Shown here piece by piece: positions 42,394 through 50,858 of a DNA stretch of 64,000 nucleotides (within the stretch, counting starts at the first letter, position 1; every line of letters starts with the position of its first letter). The stretch is from Streptomyces sp. NBC_01707 (GTDB lineage Bacteria; Actinomycetota; Actinomycetes; Streptomycetales; Streptomycetaceae). Below the pieces are notes generated by a model that saw only the letters and a list, made by a program, of their open reading frames with translations, was not told the origin of the DNA and made no database searches. The DNA lies in contig NZ_CP109190.1 of NCBI RefSeq assembly GCF_041438805.1, positions 1,178,001 through 1,242,000 on the forward strand, read 5' to 3'. A program made the translations under genes and the position numbers.

Positions 42394-43491
42394 TCAGGGA
42401 CTCGCGGCGTGCAGGATCGCGGCAGATGCGGCGATCCGGTCGAGGAAGAACAGCGCCGCGATACACAGAGCGATCCAGGCCGACAACACCGCAACACCGC
42501 TGACCAGCCCGTCGTGGTGGAAGTAGGCGATCCCGTCCAGTGCCCGGACGCCGACGCCCGGAGGCATCACCGAGGCGAGTGGTTTCAGCCAACCAGGAAG
42601 AAATTCGGGCGGCAGCACCCCACCGCTGCTGGCGTTGCCCATCACGATCATGAAGATCGACGACAGCAGAACTCCGATCGGGCCGAAGATCCGGATCAAA
42701 AGTATGGTGGCTGCCGCCACGGCCCCCGCCATCAGCGCCACAAGCCCCGCGATGCCCAGGAAGGGACCGGGTATGGCTCCGAAGGCCGTACTCGCGATGA
42801 GTGCTGTCGCCAGCCCGCCGACAACCGCGAACAGTGCCAGACTGCTCACGCGCTGCCCGAAAGAGAGGCGCGGTGCCACTTGGTAGGTCATCTGACCGAA
42901 GAGAAACCCTGCCAGCACCAGCCCGAATGACGCGTAGAAGACCGACAGACCCCGGCTGTCTCCACTCGACAGCGGCAGGATGTCCATCACGGGCAACTTC
43001 TCCTCCGCCGGCCGACAGTCCGGGGTGCACAGACTGGCGAGCGGCGCCACCAGCGCGGACACGGCAGGGCCGTTGGCACCCGCATACACGATCTTGGGCT
43101 TGCCGCTGTCGGCCAACAACGCGGCGTACGCCTGCCGATGCTCAACCGCCCAACGGGCCGAGGCGTTGTCCGGATACCGGTCGACCTGGAAGCCGTCCGG
43201 CGAGACACGCTGCAGCCGAACGTCGAATTGTGCCGCGGCCTTGTCGGACGCGGCGACGGCGACCGGCAGCCGGTGCGCCTGGGGCGTGTGGAAAGCGGCG
43301 AGGAACACGCTGACGAAGACCAGGCCGATGGTCAGCACAGAGATCACGGGCTTGAGCACCGCCTGCGGACCGGTCAGCCCCGGCCGCTCGGGTGGAGCAT
43401 CACTCTGCGGACCTGGATGATGGCGGTGCCGCCCCGGCCCCGGGTCGATACCAGGGGAAGGGCTCTGATCTGTGGACGCAGTGCTGAGCAT
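42394..43491 (-). CDS. YhgE/Pip-type ABC-2 membrane protein (exporter-like)
   Basis: The 365-residue protein has a short Pro-rich cytoplasmic N-terminus, one membrane helix (LTIGLVFVSVFLAAF) and an extracellular domain of about 110 residues (LPVAVAASDKAAAQFDVRLQ, DPNASARWAV-like, YAALLADSGKPKIVYAGAN). A C-terminal bundle of five or six helices ends it (VFYASFGLVLAGFLFGQMTY, VGGLATALIASTAFGAIPGP). Such proteins act in small-molecule or drug export or as phage-infection-type proteins. It is divergent from a MarR gene with a strong palindrome between. A second member of this family runs off the right edge of the window. Confidence 0.85.
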   Translation of the reverse strand: MLSTASTDQSPSPGIDPGPGRHRHHPGPQSDAPPERPGLTGPQAVLKPVISVLTIGLVFVSVFLAAFHTPQAHRLPVAVAASDKAAAQFDVRLQRVSPDGFQVDRYPDNASARWAVEHRQAYAALLADSGKPKIVYAGANGPAVSALVAPLASLCTPDCRPAEEKLPVMDILPLSSGDSRGLSVFYASFGLVLAGFLFGQMTYQVAPRLSFGQRVSSLALFAVVGGLATALIASTAFGAIPGPFLGIAGLVALMAGAVAAATILLIRIFGPIGVLLSSIFMIVMGNASSGGVLPPEFLPGWLKPLASVMPPGVGVRALDGIAYFHHDGLVSGVAVLSAWIALCIAALFFLDRIAASAAILHAASP

Positions 43492-43512
43492 GGTTCCTCG
43501 GTCTTCATCATA

Positions 43513-43538
43513 TAAGGTGGCTTATATAAGCTACCTTA
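43513..43538. promoter_or_regulatory. 26-bp palindromic MarR operator
   Basis: The arms TAAGGTGGCTTAT (43513-43525) and ATAAGCTACCTTA (43526-43538) are complementary at 12 of 13 positions. The site lies between the divergent exporter and MarR genes, about 22 and 24 bp from their start codons. It very probably binds the MarR protein and overlaps both promoters. Confidence 0.85.
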
Positions 43539-43561
43539 CACACAGAAGGGCATCGGAGGCG

Positions 43562-44029
43562 TTGAAGGATCCCAGCGAGCGCATCGGCTACCTGATTTGG
43601 CAGATCTCGCAGGCATACACGCAGCGCTTCGAACGGGCCTTGCGCCCACTCGGACTGACCCAGGCGCAATTCAGCACACTCGTCCGATTGAGCCTGGACG
43701 GGCCTCTGTCCAGCGCCGAACTCGCCCGCCGCTGCGGTGTCACCGCGCAGTCCATGGGCACAGCGCTGCGAAGCCTGGTCGAGCGTGGACTGGTCGAGCG
43801 GCATCCCCATCCCACGCACGGAAAGATCATCGAAATGTGCGTCACGGCGGCGGGCGAGGCTCTGGCGCAACAGGGTGAGACCGCGCTCGAACCATGCGAG
43901 CAGGAGACCCTGGAACCGTTCCTGCCTCACGAACAGGAACTGGTGCGCGCCCACCTCCGCCGCATGCTCGGCGCCCTCAACGCCCCGGCGCTCGGACCGG
44001 GCAACGGGAGTCAGCACGACGGGACATGA
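43562..44029 (+). CDS. MarR family transcriptional regulator
   Basis: This 155-residue protein has the winged-helix pattern RIGYLIWQISQAYTQRFERA, LTQAQFSTLVRLSLDGPLSS, AELARRCGVTAQSMGTALRS, LVERGLVERHPHPTHGKIIE. I chose TTG 43562, because the next upstream start lies inside the divergent exporter gene and across the operator. It probably represses itself and the exporter gene; such pairs respond to small toxic compounds. Confidence 0.88.
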   Translation: MKDPSERIGYLIWQISQAYTQRFERALRPLGLTQAQFSTLVRLSLDGPLSSAELARRCGVTAQSMGTALRSLVERGLVERHPHPTHGKIIEMCVTAAGEALAQQGETALEPCEQETLEPFLPHEQELVRAHLRRMLGALNAPALGPGNGSQHDGT

Positions 44030-44032
44030 GTA

Positions 44033-44225
44033 GCCCACGGCTCGGCACGCGGGGGTAGCCGACCCGAACCTGGGCCGCGGCGGCGGCCCCTCCCAACGAC
44101 ACCCTCGCCTTCTCCTCCTGGGGCAGCCGGTCGAAGTGGACCTCGATGGCGGGGACGAGCCACTCCACCAGATCACCGAGGTCGAGTGAGGCCGACGGCT
44201 CCACCGCGAGGACGTAGCGCAGCAT
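44033..44225 (-). pseudogene. Possible DUF6415-like fragment
   Basis: The peptide LRYVLAVEPSASLDLGDLVE WLVPAIEVHFDRLPQEEKAR looks like part of a Streptomyces DUF6415-type protein. It then loses similarity and runs into the MarR gene's end. The start and end are not convincing, so it is listed as a remnant. Confidence 0.3.
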
Positions 44226-44361
44226 GACGAGGCCGGCCAGTTGAGCGGAACCAGGGACGCGAACGCCGCTGTCCGCCGAAGGGTCGCGGCGGAGGCACCC
44301 TACGACGTCGACTTCGCACCATGCGTGCCGGACCCTGCGCTACACGCTCCGGTCGAGGCCC

Positions 44362-45297
44362 TCATGGCAACAGGTTCCTGGTCGGCACGGTCGCGCTGTG
44401 GTGGGCACGGATGAGCGCGATCACTGTGTCGGTGGTTCGGTCCAGGTGGCTGCGGCCGTCGGCCAGTTGGACCTGCGGGCTGATGTAGCTACGCGGCCCG
44501 AGGTGGGTGGCCGGGTCCAGCCGGTGCACGGTGATCTTCCCGGCGCGGCGGGCGCGGTTCCATCCGCTGCGGCGGAACAGCCGCCAACGCTGAGGGAAGA
44601 TCCAGGTGCCCACCCTCTCGATCCAGTCGCTCGCACTGGCGAGCTGATGCACGTGCTCGGCACAGGTCAGGTCATTGGCGCCGTTGTGGAAGCCACCGAG
44701 GGTGATCAGCAGGAGCGGGGTGCGTAGCTGCGTGTGCAGTTCGTCGACCGCGCCGGTGGCGACCTGTGCGCCGCCGCTGTAGCTGAGCAGCACCACAGGG
44801 ATGCCGCTGTCGGCCTGGTAGCCGGCGAGCCGGAGCTGAGTGGCGATCTGACAGCCGACGGCCTGGTTGTACAGCGGGCGGTACCGGTGGTCGGCGGCTA
44901 CGAAGATCTGCATGACATTGTGGAGGAAGAGCAGCAGGCCGATGCGGCGGCGCAGCCACGCCCACACAGGCCTGTCGGCGAGCGGTTCGGCCAGCGGCGA
45001 GTAGGGCTGCACCTGGCCCAGCACCCGCAGCTCCGGCGCTCCGGCGATCAGCGCCTTGACCAGCTGGCCGCCGTCCCGGGTGTCGCGGAGGCGGCGTTTC
45101 CCGATCCCGTCCAGGTAGACCAGGTAGGCATCCGGGGGGCTGTCAGGGGCCGCGCCCCGGGCATAGGGCACTCCGTCCGGGAGCTCGGTGGCAGGGGCCC
45201 GCCAGCCGGCGCTGTAGGCCAGCACCTCGTAGCGGGCCAGCAGAGCTTCGGCGAGCAGAGCGGGCCCGAGTGCGCAGACCCAGAGGAAGTAGTTCAT
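44362..45297 (-). CDS. Alpha/beta-hydrolase-like protein, last gene of lipase/glycosyltransferase operon
   Basis: The 311-residue protein has a hydrophobic N-terminus (NYFLWVCALGPALLAEALLA) that may anchor it. PVVLLSYSGGAQVATGAVDE (Ser174 in SYSGG) and LLLITLGGFHNGAN follow, resembling an alpha/beta-hydrolase nucleophile elbow and the next strand. A catalytic Asp/His pair cannot be assigned with confidence; HH...TVP near the end is possible. I do not recognise the family. Its ATG overlaps the stop of the membrane-protein gene upstream, so it is translationally coupled to the operon. Confidence 0.6.
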   Translation of the reverse strand: MNYFLWVCALGPALLAEALLARYEVLAYSAGWRAPATELPDGVPYARGAAPDSPPDAYLVYLDGIGKRRLRDTRDGGQLVKALIAGAPELRVLGQVQPYSPLAEPLADRPVWAWLRRRIGLLLFLHNVMQIFVAADHRYRPLYNQAVGCQIATQLRLAGYQADSGIPVVLLSYSGGAQVATGAVDELHTQLRTPLLLITLGGFHNGANDLTCAEHVHQLASASDWIERVGTWIFPQRWRLFRRSGWNRARRAGKITVHRLDPATHLGPRSYISPQVQLADGRSHLDRTTDTVIALIRAHHSATVPTRNLLP

Positions 45298-45788
45298 GCG
45301 ATCACCTCCGGTGCCCCGGGCTGCGCGCTGATCCTCACGACCAGACGCCGTACCGCCTCTACGGCGGCGCCGAGTCCGGCCCCGGCGACGGCCACGCACC
45401 CGGCGGCGCCCCACCAGCCCAGCCCGGTCTCCGTGGCGAGCGGGCCGGCCAGACCGGCCCCGACCCCCACAAAGAGCAGCAGATGGAGCAGCGGCCCGAT
45501 CAAGGGGAATGCAAGGACGGCAGAAAGCACCAGCGGGGCGACCAGGCTCGGTGTCCACGCCAAACCCACGTCCGACGGAGGCGAGGACAGCATCAGCTCC
45601 GCCAGGGTCCAGGCGGTCAGCGGCCACAGCGCGAAGACAGCGCCTTCGACGAGGCCACCGGGTAGCAGCAACCCGGCGACGAAGGTCCGCGACATGCCGG
45701 GCCGGCGCGCCACCAGGGGCAGGATGCGCCCGGCGGCCTCCGACAGCCCGGCGAACAGCAGCAGGGCGACGACGACAGGTGACATCAC
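45294..45788 (-). CDS. Integral membrane protein of lipase/glycosyltransferase operon
   Basis: This 164-residue protein is highly hydrophobic. Likely membrane segments are VVVALLLFAGLSEAAGRILP, FVAGLLLPGGLVEGAVFALW, LVAPLVLSAVLAFPLIGPLL, LLLFVGVGAGLAGP and GWWGAAGCVAVAGAGLGAAV. No known domain is recognised. It is overlapped at both ends by its neighbours, the glycosyltransferase gene upstream and the hydrolase-like gene downstream. This indicates joint function. Confidence 0.65.
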   Translation of the reverse strand: MMSPVVVALLLFAGLSEAAGRILPLVARRPGMSRTFVAGLLLPGGLVEGAVFALWPLTAWTLAELMLSSPPSDVGLAWTPSLVAPLVLSAVLAFPLIGPLLHLLLFVGVGAGLAGPLATETGLGWWGAAGCVAVAGAGLGAAVEAVRRLVVRISAQPGAPEVIA

Positions 45789-47011
45789 TCAGCCCCGCCG
45801 TGACGGACGGACCGGAGCAAGCTCACTGACCGAGCCGCCGTACGCAGGTACTGCTCGAGTTCATCGGCGGCACGCCGGAATCCACCCGCCTCATGCTGGG
45901 CGACCTGCAGGGTGGTCGCGGCTGCCCGGAACCTTTGGTCGTCGAGCAGACGCCGGGCGAGTACCCGCACGGAGCCCCTGGAGACATCCTGGGTACGGAT
46001 CGACAGTCCGGCGCCGAGCTCGACGACACGACGGGCCACCATCGGCTGGTCGGCGCCCTGGGGGACCACCAGCATCGGAACCCCGGCGTACATGGCCTCG
46101 TTGACGCTGTTCATCCCGCCATGGGTGACGAACAGCGCCGCGCGGGCCAGCACCTCGGGTTGCGGCACGAAGCGGCGGGCGATCACGTTGGCCGGCAACG
46201 CACCCAACGCGGCGGGATCGGTCTGCCCGGTGGAGACGATCACGGTGCCGCCCAGTGGGGCGAGCGCGGTGGCGAAACTGCGCAGCAGCTGTGGACGGGC
46301 GTTGAACACGGTGCCCAGCGAGGCATACAGCACCGGGGCCTTCAGCCGATCGGTCGGGAACGACAGGTCGGCCGGACGGGCGCCGATGCTCGGGCCGACG
46401 AATCGGTAGGACCGGTCGAAGTCATCGACGGCAGGCTGGAACGCGCGCGAGGTGTAGACCAGATTGAGGGGCTGGCGGATGTTCCCCAGGTCGAACAGTG
46501 GCAGCCCACGCGTGTCGAAGCGGCGCCGCAGCGCCCAGCGCGACCGCAGGTAGCCCCGGAGGCTGCTGGACCGCGCCGTCGCCGCGGCCAGCAGGTCCCA
46601 CGAGCCGCGGGTGGGGCTGGGCACATGCCGGTTGAACGCAAACGTGGTGAACGACGAAGCCGCCGGCACGCCGAGTTCGCGGGCGGCGACTGCCCCCCAC
46701 AAGCAGGCGTTGTCGTGGACGATCACGTCGGGCCGGACACGGCGCAGGTCGGTGAGCACCGTGGGCAGCAAACGGACGGTGGTGCCCGCAAGCCCTTCCA
46801 TCAGCGTGACCGGCGTCGGCGGATCGGGAAGCGGTTGGTCGCCCCCGGGGTAGAGGCACACGGTCGCGCCGGTGGCCTCGATCTCCTCACGGAACGCGGG
46901 CGAGGTGTGGTACGTGACGGTGTGGCCGCGCCGAACGAGCTCGGTCACGACCGGCAGCGTCGGGTTGACGCGCCCGTGCATGGCGATGTTGAGGAACGCG
47001 AAGGTACTCAC
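45785..47011 (-). CDS. MGT-family (GT1-like) glycosyltransferase
   Basis: This 408-residue protein has the GT-B fold features of macrolide-type glycosyltransferases: MHGRVNPTLPVVTELVRRGH (acceptor domain start), DVIVHDNACLWGAVAARELG, VLYASLGTVFNARPQLLRSF, and the donor motif FVTHGGMNSVNEAMYAGVPM LVVPQGADQ. It probably moves a sugar from UDP- or TDP-sugar to a lipid or other hydrophobic acceptor. Start GTG 47011 overlaps the patatin stop (GTGA). Operon neighbours suggest a lipid acceptor. Confidence 0.9.
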   Translation of the reverse strand: MSTFAFLNIAMHGRVNPTLPVVTELVRRGHTVTYHTSPAFREEIEATGATVCLYPGGDQPLPDPPTPVTLMEGLAGTTVRLLPTVLTDLRRVRPDVIVHDNACLWGAVAARELGVPAASSFTTFAFNRHVPSPTRGSWDLLAAATARSSSLRGYLRSRWALRRRFDTRGLPLFDLGNIRQPLNLVYTSRAFQPAVDDFDRSYRFVGPSIGARPADLSFPTDRLKAPVLYASLGTVFNARPQLLRSFATALAPLGGTVIVSTGQTDPAALGALPANVIARRFVPQPEVLARAALFVTHGGMNSVNEAMYAGVPMLVVPQGADQPMVARRVVELGAGLSIRTQDVSRGSVRVLARRLLDDQRFRAAATTLQVAQHEAGGFRRAADELEQYLRTAARSVSLLRSVRHGGAE

Positions 47012-47976
47012 AAGCCGACCTCCATCACGGAAGAAGTGGATGCCTCGCCCGGACCGGCTGATGGCGCCGGACGATCGTCGGCCCGATACAGGCCCGGCCC
47101 ACTGATGTGCAGCCCGTCGAGAAAACGCCCCGCCGTGAGGGACGCGGTGCTGATCAGCCGCTGGGAATGGCCGAAGTCCCACGGGGCGGGCCAGGCCTCG
47201 ACGCCGGTCGGCAGCACGACGGTCGGGATGTGCTCGGACACCTCGTGCAGGTCGCGCTCGATCTGATGGCGCATCAGCAGCAGCCCGGCCCTGGCGGCGA
47301 TCGCACTCGCGTGTCGGCTCGGGAGGGTTGAGCTCAACGGCGAGCCCTCCGGCCCGGTCGACAGCACGACCACGCTGGCCGCTCCGGCCTGCAGCGCCGC
47401 CAGTACCGGCACATAGGCGATCACCCCGCCGTCGACGAGCGTCCGGCCCCCACGATCCACCGGGGGCAGCATCCCGGGAATGGCTGTGCTGGCCAGCAGC
47501 GCGGACTCGAGGTCTCCGTGATCGAGCAGCACGGGAGCGCCCGTGACCAGGTCCATGGCCACCGCAGTGAACGGGATCGCCAGCTGCTCGATCCTCGACG
47601 GCAGCCCAGCACGCGCAATCAATCGGCGCAGGCCGCGATCGGTGAACACGCTGGCCCGTGAGGACAGGGAGCCGAGCGGATACACCTCACGGCGACGCAA
47701 CTGTGTCCACTCGTGGTCCAGCCAAGGCGCCGCACTGTCGGGGTGGGCGGCCGCGATCGCCCCGTTGAGGGCACCCACCGAGGTTCCGATGATCAGGTCG
47801 GGGACGAACCCGCGCTGCTCCAGCGCGTACCCGACACCGACATGCGCCGCTCCGAGCACGCCACCGGCACCCACCACAGCGGCCACGGGACGAGGAAGGG
47901 CGCGCAAGCCCGCTGACACCAGGCCCTCGGACGGGTGGCTCGATGACAGCGGACGCGCAGCCTTGTCGCCCGTCAT
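47008..47976 (-). CDS. Patatin-like phospholipase
   Basis: This 322-residue protein has the patatin signatures: oxyanion loop VVGAGGVLGAAHVGVGYALE, nucleophile motif GTSVG (Ser66), and the catalytic Asp182 in TLVDGGVIAYVP. Patatins are acyl hydrolases acting on phospholipids or glycolipids. The start at ATG 47976 keeps the family's usual N-terminus. It leads a four-gene operon in which every junction overlaps by four bases. Confidence 0.9.
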   Translation of the reverse strand: MTGDKAARPLSSSHPSEGLVSAGLRALPRPVAAVVGAGGVLGAAHVGVGYALEQRGFVPDLIIGTSVGALNGAIAAAHPDSAAPWLDHEWTQLRRREVYPLGSLSSRASVFTDRGLRRLIARAGLPSRIEQLAIPFTAVAMDLVTGAPVLLDHGDLESALLASTAIPGMLPPVDRGGRTLVDGGVIAYVPVLAALQAGAASVVVLSTGPEGSPLSSTLPSRHASAIAARAGLLLMRHQIERDLHEVSEHIPTVVLPTGVEAWPAPWDFGHSQRLISTASLTAGRFLDGLHISGPGLYRADDRPAPSAGPGEASTSSVMEVGL

Positions 47977-48404
47977 GGCTCGACGCCTCTCATGGCCACG
48001 GCCACGCGCCGAGTTGCCCACGCTGAAGCCGAGGCGCGCCGATGAGGCTGATCTCAGACGACAAGTAATCCTCATGATCCACCTTTCTCACCACGGCACC
48101 GGATCGGATCGGTCGCAAGTGGACCGAGCAGTCACCCGATCTGCGGTACCGCCGGCCGGGCGCCGGGCCTCAGCCGGTGGGCATCTCCGTACCCAGTGCC
48201 AGTCAAGCACAAGATGGTATTGAATGAAACCGTCGCGAGTAATACGATAGCGGGCGTAATGAGGTGGGTCACGTCGAGCGGGGGATTGCGAAGACATGAC
48301 GAAACCGCTCCGCCTACGGAACATTCCGAGCTCGCCCCACATGGCGCTCGGCGGATTCACGGGCGGCACCGTGAAGCCCACCAGGATCGAGAGCTAACCG
48401 GATG

Positions 48405-48505
48405 GGCGCAGGGGGCCTTCCTGGCGGGTCCGCGTGACACCCGGCTCACGCAGCACCTCGAGGTGGCGGCTCAGGGCGGACCCACCCTTGGCGCCGACCG
48501 GGGCC
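48405..48505 (-). pseudogene. ArsR-type helix-turn-helix remnant
   Basis: One minus-strand frame reads GGSALSRHLEVLREPGVTRT RQEG, which matches the recognition helix region of ArsR regulators (SRHL.VLREAGLV..RREG). Nothing coherent remains on either side. Confidence 0.35.
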
Positions 48506-48591
48506 TCCACTGCCCGACGCCCATTCTTCGCCGCGCCGGCCCCGCACCACCTTGCCGAAGCAGGCGTCCGCGTCGGCTGGTGGGCGCCCTG

Positions 48592-48747
48592 ATCGAAGCG
48601 CTTCGATTTGGCGGCGAAGGTTAGTGATGGATTACCGCACCTGCAAGGGATCGGGCACGACGTCCAGATCCTGAGGAGGCCTCATTCATGCGGCCATGCC
48701 GGGCCGTTGACATCTCACTGGCCCGTATGCCAGTTTCGAAGCGCTTC
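48592..48747 (+). promoter_or_regulatory. LacI-type palindromic operators (two sites)
   Basis: ATCGAAGCGCTTCGAT (48592-48607) is a perfect 16-bp palindrome. A second site with the GAAGCGCTTC core is at 48738-48747. Palindromes with a central CG dinucleotide are typical of LacI-family sugar regulators in Streptomyces. They lie about 240 and 95 bp upstream of a decayed glycosidase start, and upstream of the GH43 gene. Confidence 0.65.
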
Positions 48748-48838
48748 AACGATCCTGGACGTGCGGTCCACCTCGGCTCTGCCGCGCCCGGTCGCCATCA
48801 GCCGTCGCCGACCATCGCACGCGTAAGGGGTTCCCGCT

Positions 48839-48967
48839 GTGAGTCGTACGTCCGTGCCTGCCGACCTGACCTCCGAGGCACCCGCCGGGCCGCCCGCGGA
48901 CCTGATCCCGTTCCGCGACCCGGGACGGGCTCCGTGCCGGGGCGGCTGTCGGTGTTTGCCGTGGTGA
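48839..48967 (+). pseudogene. N-terminal stub, possibly of a GH3 beta-glycosidase
   Basis: GTG 48839 has AAGGGG at good spacing. The peptide begins SRTSVPADLTSEAPAGPPAD LIPFRDPGRAP and hits a stop after 42 residues. The PFRDP(xx)P start resembles GH3 enzymes, whose sequence would continue with AERV..LL..MTLEEK. That continuation is absent, so the gene has been truncated, by deletion or a frameshift. Moderate inference only. Confidence 0.4.
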
Positions 48968-49269
48968 CCGAGATCGTGATGTTGCCGTCCGGAGAGGTGC
49001 ACCGGTCGTGTCGTCCGGCCCGGCCGGGCGTGCAGGACCTCGGTGCCCCAGCTGGACCTCGCCGACCGCCCCGCGCACCGGCCACCTACGCACCTGCACC
49101 ACGGCCACCGCCGCACCGGCTACCCACCCACCCCACCATCTGCACCCGGCGCTCACCGGCGAACTCCGGCTCGCAGCCCGCACCTTCACGGTCTGACAGC
49201 TGTCCACCGGACTTCATCACCCCGCGCGGGAAGTCCCCCGCGGCCAGACCACACCCCTCAGGGACGGAC

Positions 49270-50808
49270 ATGGCGTTCTTCGACAATCCCGTGATACCCG
49301 GCTTCAGTCCGGACCCGAGCGTCTGCCGCGCCGGTGACGACTACTACGTGGCGACGTCCAGCTTCGAGTACGTACCCGGCGTACCGCTGTGGCACAGCCG
49401 TGACCTGGTGCACTGGCGGTTGATCGGGCACGCCCTGGACCGGCCCTCGCAGCTGGAGCTGCCCGACACGGCTCCGTCCTCGACGGGGGTGTACGCGCCC
49501 ACGCTGCGATACCACGACGGCCTGTTCTGGCTGATCACGACCGTGGTCGCCGGGGCGGGCAACGTCCTGGTGACCGCGGAGGACCCCGCGGGTCCGTGGT
49601 CGGACCCGGTGTCCGTCGACGTACCGGGCATCGATCCCGATCTCGCCTGGGACGACGAGGGAAACTGCTGGTGCGTGTTCTCGTCGGACGGCATCCGCGG
49701 GGTGCGGATCGAGCCGAAGACAGGCGAACTGCTGGGCGAGCCGGTGGCGATGTGGTCGGGAAGCGGGCTGCAGTATCCCGAGGGCCCGCACCTGTACCGC
49801 GTCGGCGACTGGTGGTACCTGCTGCTGTCGGAAGGCGGAACGGAACGCGGGCACGCCCTGTCGGTCGCTCGGGCCCGCACACTGCCGGGACCGTTCGAAC
49901 CGCACCCGTCCAATCCCGTGCTGTCCCACCGCAGTACCGGTCACCCGGTGCAGAACACCGGCCACGGAGATCTGGTGCAATCGCACGACGGCACATGGTG
50001 GATGGTGCTGCTGGGCACCAGGCCCCGCGGTGACACACCCAAGTATCACGGTCTGGGCAGGGAGACGTTCCTGGTACCGGTGCGGTGGGAGGACGAGTGG
50101 CCGCTGCCCGGACCACTGGAGCTGCGCGCGCCGGCTCCGGCACTGCCGCCACATCCCTGGCCACGCGAACCACACCGGGACCACTTCGACTCCACCACGC
50201 TCGCACCCTGCTGGGTGTCGCTCAGACGGCACGACCCGACCGCCGTCCGCCTCGACGAGCGGCCGGGCCACCTGGTGCTGCACGCCCGCGCGGACAGCCT
50301 CGACAAGCCCGGCGCGCTCTTCGTGGGACGGCGCCAGCGCGACCCCGACTGCAGCGCACGCTCCCTGGTCGAGGTCGCCGAAGGCGGCACGGGCGGGATC
50401 GCGGTGCGGCTGGACGAGGCACACCACTACCAGGTGGAGACGGGCAACGGCACGGTCCGCGCGGTCGCCAGAATCGGCCCCCTGCGCCACACCATCGCCG
50501 AACAGGCCGTGCCGTCCGGTCCCGTGACCTTGCGGATCGACGTCACCACCACGGATGTCCTGCCACCCACCGTCACTTTCCGCGGCACGGACCCGGAGGA
50601 CGCCGTCCCGCCGGGTCTCCGTGTCGGTGGCCCCGACACTCTCCGTCTGGGGTACGAGTCGCCCGGCGGCGACTTCGAGATCCTCGCGGAACTCGACGGC
50701 CGCTACCTCACCACCGAGGTCGCCGGGGGCTTCACCGGCCGTGTCATCGGCATGTACTCCACACACGGCAGTGCGGCCTTCGACTGGTTCGAGTTGCGAC
50801 CCGCCTGA
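49270..50808 (+). CDS. Glycoside hydrolase family 43 (beta-xylosidase/arabinofuranosidase type)
   Basis: The 512-residue protein has an N-terminal five-bladed propeller catalytic domain: NPVIPGFSPDPSVCRAGDDY (base Asp15), GVYAPTLRYHDGLFWLITT, IDPDLAWDDEGNCWCVFSSD (pKa-modulator Asp near 122-124) and QYPEGPHLYRVGDWWYLLLS (acid Glu171). A C-terminal lectin-like beta-sandwich domain (DHFDSTTLAPCWVSLRRHDP to STHGSAAFDWFELRP) ends it, as in GH43 beta-xylosidases. No signal peptide is seen, so it probably acts on imported xylo-oligosaccharides. LacI-type palindromes lie upstream. ATG 49270 starts exactly at the family N-terminus. Confidence 0.92.
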   Translation: MAFFDNPVIPGFSPDPSVCRAGDDYYVATSSFEYVPGVPLWHSRDLVHWRLIGHALDRPSQLELPDTAPSSTGVYAPTLRYHDGLFWLITTVVAGAGNVLVTAEDPAGPWSDPVSVDVPGIDPDLAWDDEGNCWCVFSSDGIRGVRIEPKTGELLGEPVAMWSGSGLQYPEGPHLYRVGDWWYLLLSEGGTERGHALSVARARTLPGPFEPHPSNPVLSHRSTGHPVQNTGHGDLVQSHDGTWWMVLLGTRPRGDTPKYHGLGRETFLVPVRWEDEWPLPGPLELRAPAPALPPHPWPREPHRDHFDSTTLAPCWVSLRRHDPTAVRLDERPGHLVLHARADSLDKPGALFVGRRQRDPDCSARSLVEVAEGGTGGIAVRLDEAHHYQVETGNGTVRAVARIGPLRHTIAEQAVPSGPVTLRIDVTTTDVLPPTVTFRGTDPEDAVPPGLRVGGPDTLRLGYESPGGDFEILAELDGRYLTTEVAGGFTGRVIGMYSTHGSAAFDWFELRPA

Positions 50809-50858
50809 CGGTCGCTCCCCCATCGCGGCCTGCCCCTCCACTGCGGATCGGGCCGAGC

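Larger units (their letters stand above)
47977..48838. other. Regulatory and decayed region between patatin operon and GH-like stub
   Basis: It contains an unusually AT-rich stretch at 48195-48270, probably the patatin operon promoter region. It also holds an ArsR-type HTH remnant at about 48405-48505 and two palindromes (48592-48607, 48738-48747), all listed separately. No intact gene is seen. Confidence 0.4.

Noticed and set aside
49258..50841. 527-residue minus-strand frame opposite GH43
   Set aside because: Shadow of a gene with intact catalytic motifs.
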